Source: a virus
Direction: 5' to 3' (one strand)
IMG/VR virus record: IMGVR_UViG_3300031702_000050
Span: 1-23,322 of that record
DNA: 23,322 nucleotides
Shown: piece after piece, positions 8,101-20,100 of the stretch
Position numbering within the stretch: position 1 is the stretch's first letter
Layout of the letters: every line of letters begins with the position of its first letter
Program-made: the position numbers and the translations under genes
The notes under the pieces: generated by a model
What the model was told of the DNA's origin: nothing
Database searches by the model: none
Seen by the model: only the letters and a program-made list of their open reading frames with translations

Positions 8101-11100
8101 TAGCTTCATTGCTCCTACTCCTAGTAAACTAGGATTGTTTCCTAAGTATTATCCTGAACTAACAATAGACGATACTGTGATTGCAGCAGAGCCAGAAACT
8201 ACTGGTCCGTTTAAGCTATACGGCGAAGATAGTGCAACTGGTACTAGAGGTTGGTTCTATCCTGTGTACACTACTAAGAGTGCAGCAGGCACCGGCGCAT
8301 TATCTAAGTCTTATACATTTGCAGGAATGAACAAACTGTTTTATATTCCTGCAACAGGTGCAACACTTGCTGGCATTGATGATATCGAAGTTATTGAATA
8401 CCCAGTCGGCGTCGCATTTATCAGAGGCCATGACGGTAGCTATATTAAAGCGTATAAAGACTTTAGAGATGAATTATTATTAGAATTAGAAAAGAGAATC
8501 TTTAATAACATTAAAGCAGAATATTCAACTGATAGATTAGACGTTAATACATTTGTTGGCGGAGAATTTAGAACGAATGAATTTACTAAAACTGAAATTG
8601 ACAATGCAATGCTTGGTGATTTTACGCAGTGGCTACAGCAAAACTTAAATAATCAAACTTACACGACTAATACGTTTTATAATAGAGAAAATAATTGGAC
8701 ATTTAACTACCAAGATACTACTTCGCCAGACGGTAACGTAAACTCGGGATACTGGAGAGGCATGTATGTTAGGGCATTTGATACTGATCGCCCGCATAGT
8801 CATCCTTGGGAAATGCTTGGTCTAACAACTAAGCCAAGTTGGTGGAATACAGTTTATGGTCCTGCACCTTATACAGGTGATAACTTAGTACTTTGGAGAG
8901 ACTTAGAAAAGGGACGCATTGCTGATCCTAAAAACACTAGGATTGATCTTAACTATGCACGTACTGGATTAACTAGTTTTATCCCAGTTAACAGCCTCGG
9001 CAAATTACTATCACCACTAGATAGCAGATATGCAAAAGACTTCCAAGTGCAAAATGCTACACAAAACTTTAAATTTGGAGATTATGCTCCTGTTGAAAAC
9101 GCATGGCGGAGAAGTTCTGAATATCCTTTTTCTGTACTAACAGCTATGCTATTAAACAAGCCTGCTAAAACAATGGGATTAGGGTTTGATGTTTCAAGAG
9201 TGTCTAAGAATTTAGCAAATCAGTGGGTAAACGTAGATACAAACGCACCTATTGTAATTAAGGATTTAACATTACCAAATACAGTTGAATCACTTGCACG
9301 AACTAACACAGCAGGATTAGTAAACTATATTTACAATCTTGTAGCAAGCGATATATTATCAGTTTACGATGGATACAAAACTAACCTTGCAGGAATTACT
9401 AATCAACTCGGTATTAAAATTGCAGGTTTTACAAGTAAGGAAAAGTTTAATTTAATACTTGATAGCAGGTCGCCGACACAGTCAATAACACAGGATGGTA
9501 TATTTGTCCCACAAGAAAACTACCAAGTATTTTTAAATACAAGTAGTCCTATTGAACTAGCAATATACAGTGGTATTATTGTAGAACGTGTTGAACTAGG
9601 GTATATAGTAAGAGGATACAACTCAGAAAAACCATACTTTGAATATTATCCTGCACTACATGGATCGTCTACAAGTACTGTAACAGTTGGCGGAATATCT
9701 GAAAAAGTAATTGAATGGGATAGTAGTACTGCTTACATCTCCGGCGAAATAATATTAAATAATAATGCATATTATAGAGTTGTTACTTCATTTACTAGTG
9801 ATAGAACATTTGACACTGATAATATAGTTAAGCTTCCTGCACTTCCTCTTACTGGTGGAAGAACAGCATCATTTAAGAAAAACTTTGATATCAATGCACT
9901 TACAAGAATTCAGTATGGTACACGACTTGACACAGTGCAAGAAGTTATTGACTTTATATTAGGTTATAATGTAAGACAAAAAGAAATTGGATTTAATTTT
10001 GAAAATGTTATTGCTGGAACTAACGAAGTTGAAAATTGGAATTACGCAGCAAAGCAGTTTTTATTCTGGACAACACAAGGATGGTCCGATAACTCGCTAA
10101 TTGCATTAAGTCCTGCTGCAAACTTATTAGAATTCCAAAAAGACTATGTTATAGTTGATAATATTAAAGACGAGTTTTATGGATATAGTCTACTTAAAGC
10201 AGACGGACTATTCTTAGATTCAGAGTTTACCAGTTTATTAAGAGACCAAAACAGCTTTGGTCTCGAAACAGTTGGTACTGATGAAGGTCTATATCATGTG
10301 TCTTTACCGTTAATACAAAAAGAACACGTTGTATTAATAGACAATATTACTGACTTTAACGACACAATTTATAATCCAAGTACAGGTTACAGACAAGAAC
10401 GAATCCGTGTAAATGGTTACAGATCAGATAACTGGAATGGCGGATTAAATATTCCGGGATTTGTTTATGACGATGCAAGCTTTACAGATTGGGCACAATG
10501 GAAAGATTACAAGATTGGTGATATTGTAAAGTACAAGCAGTATTACTATGTTGCAACAGTTAACGCAAATGGCACACAAAACTTTAATTCAGCTAACTGG
10601 TATAAGTTAAGCGAAAAACCTGAGTCACAGTTAATGACTAACTTTGATTACAAAATTACACAGTTTACAGACTTTTATGATTTAGATTCAGATAGCTTTG
10701 ATACTGAGCAGCAAAAAATGGCGCAGCATTTGATAGGTTATCAGAAGCGCCAATATCTTGCTAACATTATTAATGATGATGTAAGTCAGTTTAAATTCTA
10801 CAGAGGTGCAATTGCAGACAAAGGCACAATGAATGTGTTTACTAAATTGTTTGATGCATTGGGTAATACTGCCGACAATTTGGAATTCTACGAAGAATGG
10901 GCAATCCAAGTTGGCCGGTACGGCGCAATTGACGATGTGCAGCAAGTTGGATTTAATTTAATACAAAAAAATATCCAAGAGTCGCCCCAAGCAATTGAGC
11001 TTGTAACCACTCTGCCTGAAACTAACTATGATAAGATTTATAGAATTAAACCAAACAACGTATACGATCAGCCTGCAGGGTATACACACGCACCGTTTCC

Positions 11101-14100
11101 TACTAAATCACTAACTAATGAATTTATTAGAACCTCTGGGTATGCAAATGAAAATGATGTTGACTTTATTGTTGGCTCCTTGCAAGACCTTGCAGACGTT
11201 GATACTAATCAAATTAAATTAGGCGATACTATGTGGATAACTGACACGGACAATAAGAGTTGGTCAGTTATGCAACTAACACGAGGACTTGTAAATGCAA
11301 TTAGCATAGAAACTGATATTTCTAATTTTGCAGCCAACGGATTAAATTTAGTAGAAATAACACTAGATAAATGGGCAGTAAGTTTATTTACAGTTGGTGA
11401 CTATGTTAGTATCAGAGGAGCGCAACAGTATACTATTAACGGGTTATACGAAATTGATAATATTAATCTTAATAAGATACAACTAAGAGTTCCACTAAAC
11501 AGCGGCATCCAAGCTGTTACTATTGAAGATAATATAAGTTTTGCAATGTCATTACTAAGAACTATAAGAGTAAGTGATACAGCAGGCATTAATGCAGCAA
11601 CAAATCAGGATATATACGACAAACAGCGATTGTGGATTGACAATTATAAAGGCGATTGGGGTGTATTAGAAAATAATTCTGTATATTTAAATTCGCAAAC
11701 AATTACAAATCCGTCAGATTACGACAGCACGGATCAAGGGTTTAGTGACAGTGTTGCCGTAACCGAAAGTAATACTAATGTTTTTGTATCAGCACCAAAT
11801 GACTTAAACGGAAAAGTTTCAGTATACCGTAGAACACAAGAACAGTCTAATTTAATACTAGATCAAGAAATTATACTAGTCAATGATGACCTTTTTGTTA
11901 GTACAAATTCTGCCTTTGGCAAAAGTGTAGCAGTATCGCCAGACGGTGAATATCTTATTGTAGGTATTCCGAAAGCTAGTAATGTTAAAACTAATCTATC
12001 TTATAAAACAGATGCAAGTACAGGAGCATCTACGTTTGACTTTCAACCAGATGCATCGTATGTTAAGAATAATATTGTACGGTATCGAGAAAGTTTATGG
12101 TCAGCAAATAGAGAAGTGTTACCGCAGATTGCAAATCAGCCATTTAGTACATTTGACACATATGTTAATTTAGCATCCGCAGCAGATGCTGATAGTACAA
12201 CATTAAATCTTTTAGTTGCAGGTGATCCGGGATTAGCAACTAACACAACAAGTCACATGTTAGTGCGGGCACCAAAAGATATGTATATTGGAACAACAGC
12301 CGGTGACACAATTAACTTATTTTGGAACCAGCGTAGTTTTACATTCCCAACATTAGATAACTATATTCCGTTTGAAGGGCTTATTCCAGAAATTACTGGA
12401 GCATTTTTAAGTCAAGATCATACTATTGTTGAAAAAATTGATCATGTAATGTTTGTTGAAACTTTTGTATCATTACCGGTTGTAGGATCTATAGTAACAA
12501 CTGATACAGGTAGTGCAGAAGTAGCATATGTAGGCAAGCGCCTAGACAGTGCAGTTGTTTATGTTAAAAACACAAATGGTGTTTTTAATGTTACTGGCGA
12601 AATGTTTATTAATGAATTAGACTTTGTAGGATTTTATTCAGAAGCAGACACATATGCTACAAGTGCAGTACTAGGCGGCTTCTGGATGATTAATACAGGA
12701 TTTACTTATTCAAACAATAGTGTGTATTATGAACAAGGCCGAGGCTTAGTGTATGCTGATGTTAAACTACAAGGCTCAGTAAGAGCTATTAATAACTATT
12801 ATAATATTCAAAACACAGTCGGCACAATTGGTACATATGTTACTAACAAAAATAATGTAAGCTATATTGAACAATTGTCATATCGAGGTGATCCGTCAGG
12901 CGCTGATGCACAAGACGGTGTTGAGAGAGATTTACTGAGTAATAAATGGGTAGCTAGAGTAGGCAAGACATTTAGTGATTATTTAACAATTGGTGAAACA
13001 CAAGAGTTCCGTTTATACAATCTTGACAACAGAATTATTGATGTTGCAAGTGCAGGATTTACATATGATATTCTAAACAAAGCACAAACTGTTGCTGATA
13101 TATGGGACGGATACATTGACTTTACGTTAACAGAATTTGACTTCCAAGGCTTTGGATACGAGCCTCAAGTAGGCGACACAATTTCGGATGTACAAACACC
13201 CCGTGATGGCACAGGTGGCCTTGCATTAACAACAATTACTACAAGTACTGCTGAAGTTATGTTTATAAAACGTAATTTTAATAGTATTAGAGTTTATGTA
13301 AAAGTCTTAACTGGCGAGTGGACAGAACAATCGAACATTGGACGCTATCAAGTTTACAGAGAAGCAAATGTTGGATTACGCGGTGCCACTGATATTGGCC
13401 GCACAATTGGCACAATAACTGACATTAATAATAGTATAGTAGTAGGTAATACATTAGTTGGCAAATTAGTAGTGTTCGAACATAACAATAACTTTAATAT
13501 TGTTACTACACCGACTATTGTTGATGAAGAATATTGGTTCTTTGATGAAACTACAGAAGAAGGTGTCCAGCGTTTACCAAATCCTCCATATACCTTAAAC
13601 AAAGATTACACACAAGTATATAATATTCTTGCAGAGAAAACAGGTACAAGTCCTGTACTAGCAAATGAAGGTGCAGTTGCTATATATAGAAGACTGCGAG
13701 ATGGTACTTATAGATTACAGCATACATTAGTGTCAGAATATAGAGTATCAAACAGACACTTTGGTGACAATGTTGCAATAGTACAAACTGGAAATTATTA
13801 TACTTTATTAGTTGCTAGTAATAGTGTTGCAAGTGCAAATGAAACAGATAGTACAGGTAGGCGTGTACACCCTGGCGCAATTGAAATATTCCGTCATGGT
13901 ACACTAGCAACTGATAGTTTTAAAGGCGAATACAAACTAAGTGCATATGTGATTGATGATGTTGTAATATATAAAGACGATTATTATATTTGCCTTAAAG
14001 CAACAACAGCAATACAAAATGTTATACTTGATCCAATTTACTGGAATAAAATTAGTTGGAAGCACGGCAAGGATTCAAACTATCGCGGAACATTTGATAA

Positions 14101-17100
14101 TACTTACACTTATAAAACGGGTAATATTGTTGTAGTAAGTAATACATTATGGAAAGCAGCAACTAATGTAGCAACAGGTGCAGCAACACCAAGTTCGTCA
14201 AATAACTCTTGGACAAGTATTAGTACTAATGTTGATTATTTAGGCTACTTGCCAAATCTAACTGCAAATGCATTTTATAATGAAACTGTATTTGATCCTA
14301 TCGAAAACATACTAGAATTTAGTAAGAGCTTTGATATTAGTAATGATGCACAAGTGTTAGTAGTAACAAGTAATCAACAAGAAGTAGAAAATGATAGCAC
14401 AGTAAGAACAAAGCTTGTGATTTATCGTGCAGTAGGAGATAAATTCCAAGTAGATCAAGTAATAACTGCTCCTAATGATATTACCGGCTGGGCTGACAAA
14501 GTTGCACTAAATCCTAAAGGCACACAGCTTGCAATTAGTTCAATGTTAAACGATACAAGTAAAGCTAACCAAGGTGTTGTAGATGTTTACACACAAACTA
14601 ATGGCACATTTACTTTAACACAAACACTAACACCTCCACAAAATGAAGAAAGTGAAGGCTTCGGCTTTGGACTAGACTTTGGCATAGATAACTTAGTAGT
14701 ATCGAGTTTAAATGGCGACCAAGTAATACCAACTACATTTGATGTTACGGTATATTCTGTAACTGAAGATACTGCAACAACGTTTGACAACGAGTTTACA
14801 AATTTTGCAAACGTAAAACTTGACAAAGGTGTTGTTTATGTATACGAAACAGTTAACAACAGTTTAATATATTCAGAGCAATTTGTTTATCCGTTAACAC
14901 AAACTACCTTCGGCGAAAACATTTATGCCAACGGCAATCACGTTTATATTGGTATGCCAGATCAACTTATAGATTCAACAGGCGGCACCGACGCGAATGA
15001 CACAGCTGGAAACAAAGGGCAATTGCTTGACTTTAGAAAAAATAAAAATACATTTGCATGGAACATAATTAGCGAAGGCATTACTCCAGTAGACGTAGAT
15101 AACATTCAAGGAATGTTTTTATACAACAAGCGTGAGAATACTATTGTAAGTTATATTGATTATATTGATCCAGTACAAGGTAAAATAGCTGGCCCAGCAG
15201 ATCAAGAAATTACATTTAAAACTCCGTTTGATCCTGCTGTATACAATACAGGTAATCTTTTAGATAACTCAGTTGACCCTAACAGGGCATGGTGCGAGAC
15301 ACACGTTGGACAAGTATGGTGGAATATTAGTACTGCTAAATTTACTCATGCATATCAAGGTTCAACTACATTCCAAAAAAATAACTGGAATAAATTAACT
15401 CCTAATGCGAGAATTGATATATTTGAATGGGTAGCAAGTAACTTTATTCCTAGTGTTTGGGATAGTATAGCAGATACTCCTTCCGGCATTGAAGCGAAAA
15501 TTAGTGGCACGAGTTTATTTGGCGATACTAAATATTCTACTAAAATAATATATAACGAAGTTAGTAAAACATTTAGTAATGTATATTACTTTTGGGTAGT
15601 TAACAAAGTTACAGTTCCTGTTATGGAACACAGAAAATTAAGCATCAGTGATATTACATCACTTATTGAGAATCCAAGACTACAAGGATATCCTTTTGTA
15701 AGTTTGCTTTCTGATAGCAAGTTTGTAATCAATAATTTTGATACGTTCCTCGATAATGACGATTTAGTATTGAACATTAAGTATTCAACAGGACCCAAGA
15801 AGACACAAAATACACACAGTCAATACAAACTAATATCAGATGGGTTAAACACAAGTAAGCCTGATGCAGATATTGAACGCAAGTGGTTTGACAGCTTAAT
15901 TGGCTTTGATAGTAATGACAGAATTGTTCCAGATCCAACTATATCTGTTAAAAATCGTTATGGTGTACAAAACCGCCCAAGACAAAGTATGTTTGTTAAT
16001 CGATTTGAAGCACTAAAGCAGACTATTGAAAGAATAAATCTAAAGTTAGCTGAAAGTCTAGCAGTTGACCAATTTGATATTACTAAGTTAGCACAAAAAG
16101 ATATTGCTCCGACTGTAATATCTAGAGAATATGACCTAGTAACAGACACGTTATCTGAACTTACTTTTGTAAGCACAAATAAGATTACTCCGGCTACACT
16201 AACACCTGTAATTACTAACGGCAGAATATCTAGAATTAATATTACTAATTCTGGCAGAGGATACAAAGTAGTTCCTACTTTTAAAATTAGCAGCAGCTCC
16301 GGACAAGACGCTAATTTTAATGTTACTATTAATAACTTAGGACAGGTTATTTCTGCTACTATTACTAATCAAGGTAGCGGATACGATGCAACTACAAGTA
16401 TTACTGTTAGACCATTTACAGTACTAGTTAGTGCTGACGAAAGTGTGCAAGATAAATGGGCATTATATTCGTGGAACGGAACTGTTTGGTTTAGAAGAAA
16501 ACTACAAAGTTATAATACAGAATTGTATTGGAATTATGTTGACTGGTACGCACGTGGATATAATCAGTTTACACATATTAATGACACAATTATTGGTTCT
16601 TACCAGTTGCCTTCATTAGAAAATAACCTTGGCGACATTGTAAAAATTGAAAATGTAGGATCAGGAGGTTGGCTACTATTAAGAAAAGTAGATGACCAAG
16701 ATACCGAAGACTACACAATTAATTATGATACTATTGGCCGAAAGAATGGAACTTTACAATTTAAGGATACGTTGTACGATTACAGTAAGAATACTGTAGG
16801 ATTTGACAACCGTAGCTTTGATAGTAATTTTTATGATAATAACCCAAGCGTAGAATTAAGAATTATACTCGGAGCTATTAGGGATAATATTTTTGTAGGC
16901 GAGTTAGAAGTTGAATATAATAATTTGTTTATGGCTGCGTTACGTTATGTAATGTCAGAACAGCAATCAGTTGATTGGATGTTTAAAACAAGTTTTGTCA
17001 AAGCAAAGCACAACAGAGAAACATTAAACCAAAAAGACATTACATTTAACAATGATAATCTTGCAAGCTATCAAAACTTTGTTGAAGAATTTAAACCTTA

Positions 17101-20100
17101 TTCAACAAAGATAAGAGAATTTGTTAGCGAATACAATGCAATAGATCCTACGAACAGTAGTGTTAGTGATTTTGATTTACCACCAGTATACAATAGCATT
17201 ACTAAAACAATTGATCCGAGTAGAGCAATTATTTTAGACGGCACAATTAAAAGAGCAAACTTAGACACTACTAGTTACCCTAGAAAAAACTGGAATGATA
17301 ATCACGGTTATCAAATAACTGGAATTAAACTAGGCAATGGCGGCAGTGGATTTACTTATGAACCTGTTGTTACTTTAGTTGGCGGCAACGGAACAGGCGC
17401 AACAGCAAAGGCATATTTAGGTTATGGAAAAATTACTAGTATTAAAGTAACAAATCCAGGATCTGGATACACAAGCGCACCGACAGTTGTTATATCGGGA
17501 TCACAAACAGACATAGGAACTGTTGCTAACGCAACTGCTATTTTAGGTAACGGATTAGTAAGAAGTCCAAGTATCAAAATTAAGTTTGACAGAACTAGCG
17601 GAAAAGTTACATTTAGTACACTTGCAAAAATTGAAACCTTTACTGGAACAGGATTTGAAAATAGATTCTTCTTAGAATGGCCAATGAATCTAGATACTAA
17701 GAAAGTTAATGTATATGTGGATAATATTTTACAATTGCGTAGCAAGTATACATTTACAAATATTGAAAATACTGACAAAACTTATATTAGGAATCAAGGC
17801 AAGGTGTTATTTACAACTCCTCCGAAAGTAAATACAGTTGTGCGTGTTGAATACAACATTCCTTTAAGCATGTTAAGTGCAGAAGATAGAATAACACATG
17901 CATACAATCCAGTGGCAGGCATGTATGGCACTGATTTTGCACAATTAATGACAGGCACAGATTATGGCGGAGTTGAAGTACGCAGTTTTGACTTTGATGG
18001 CCCTGCTGGTTTTGACACAGCCGGCTGGTATACTGATAATTGGGATGAATTTGATAATACTTTTGAAGATGAAGTATTTACAGCAGACGGATCTACAATT
18101 GCAGTACAATTAAGTGCTCCATTAGCAGATGGAGTTGTTTATAATCTTTATAAAAACGGCGTAAGAATTGACGATCCTAACTTTGATTTAGGAACTGCAA
18201 CTAATGTAAATGCTATTACAAACAGTATTACAGGCGATGGCATAACTGACATAGTATATGTACAAGACTTAGAAATAACTCTATTAGACAACGATATATT
18301 CGTTGTAAGAAAAACCTCAAGTGATGGTAGTGTTATTCCTGATACTAACAGTTATGATACTGCACTAAGTGGCGGCAACTTATCTTACACATCAGCACGT
18401 GGTATTGCAGCAGAAGAAATTATTGTAGACGGCGACGGTTTTGTTACACCTACTACTTCAGGAGGCCCTGAGGAAATTGTACCTGGACAGATTCTAGACA
18501 CATTAGATATCAAGGTATTTACAAGAGACAGTAAAGGCCAGGGTATTATTAACAGTCAAAGTTATATAATGCAAGCTAACAGCAATCTAACTTACAGATT
18601 AGGAGTTACTCCAAATAGTAAAGATGCTGTAATTGTAAAAGTTGCTAATAATATATTACCACAAACTGATTATACAATTAATTGGGCTGCAGGCGAAGTA
18701 ACACTTAATACAGTAACAGTAGGAGCAGAACTTAGTATTGTAACAGTTGCGCAAGGTACACAGAATATACTAGACTTTGGACAGCTAATTGGTGATGGTT
18801 CCGCTACTGATTTTGAAACTACAGTTGATTGGGAAACTAACGTAACTGTTTACGCAAGCATTAACGGAGTACAACAAACAGTTATAGCGTTTAAATCAGA
18901 AACTGGTCCTAAGACAACTATCAGATTTGATGAAGTTGTTGCAGTAGGTGATGTAATTAATTATACTGTGTTCTCAGCAAATACACAAATTAACTATAGT
19001 CAAATTACTAAAGATACGTTTACTGGCGATGCAGCAACAACGGTATTTACACTAGCAAATGCACCACTGTATGCTATACCAACAGAACATAATGTAATTG
19101 TTAAAGTAAATAATACTATTTTAAGTGCAGGATACAATATACAGTATACGATTCCTGCAAACAGTCAAAGAGAATTTCCACTAGAAATATTCCAGATGCC
19201 AGCAGGTAGTTTAGATGTTTCTGATGTTAAGATATTCTTAAATGGCATTGCAATTACGACTCCGCTACAATGGCGTTTTGAAATTGCAAACAGCGCCATT
19301 ACACTAGCAGACGAAGTCGGAGCACCTGGCGACTTACTAGAAATGTATGTGATAACAGACGGTGCATATAGGTTAAATGGAACTGCAATAACATTAGATG
19401 CAGCACCAGCAGCTGGAGCAGTAATTGAAGTAATTCAATTTACTAACCACAACTTGCTAGGCCTTGAGCGTATGACTTATGATGTAGTTAACAGAGCTAC
19501 GCTACTTGAAACAGATGTTGATTATGTTACGTACAATAGATTAACAGTTGGTGAAATTACGTTACGTAAGCCTGCAATTGATGCAGAATATGTTTGGGTA
19601 AGTGTAAACGGCGAACTGTTAACACCTAGTGTAGACTATGCTATAACTAGTGACAGGCTAAAAGTTCAATTAGTAAGAACACCAGCAGCTGATGATATTA
19701 TAGACGTTATTCACTTTACTTCTGCAGCAAGTACAGCTAAATTTGCATATAGACAGTTTAAAGATATGTTGAATAGGACACATTTTAAGCGTCTTGATAA
19801 AGCAGCTACTAAACTAGCACAACCATTAAATTATTACGATTTAAGAGTTGAGTTAACCGATGCAAGCCAGTTGTCAGATCCAAACAAGGGACAAAATTTA
19901 CCTGGTGTAATCTTTATTGATGGCGAGCGCATTGAGTACTTTGTAAAAGAAAGTAATACACTGCGCCAACTACGTAGAGGGACATTAGGTACTGGAGTTA
20001 AGAATACTTACACATTAGATACTAAGGTATACGATCAGAACATAAGTAAAACTATACCTTATAAAGATCAAACCTTGGCCCATAACGCTACAGCAGACGG

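Larger units (their letters stand above)
11735..15040 (+). other. segmented FG-GAP/integrin-like beta-propeller region in the giant protein
   Basis: Recurrent blade-like motifs of the form (G/H)FG-x-x-V-A-x-x-x-x-G-x-x-L-x-V-(G/A)-x-P, followed by G-x-V-x-V-Y, are seen: QGFSDSVAV...VFVSAPND...GKVSVYRR; AFGKSVAVSPDGEYLIVGIP; HFGDNVAIVQTGNYYTLLVA; GWADKVALNPKGTQLAISS...GVVDVYTQ; GFGFGLDFGIDNLVVSS; TFGENIYANGNHVYIGMP. Blades two and three are separated by about 600 residues of other modules (residues ~2280-2870), so the propeller would be interrupted by inserts. The fold is inferred from motif spacing only. Confidence 0.55.

Noticed and set aside
15275-15403. A sixth CBM-like module in the giant protein (VGQVWWNISTAKF ... 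NNWNKL)
   Set aside because: It is aromatic-rich but lacks the Y..G(D/E)IV.Y spacing of the other five, so it was not counted with them.
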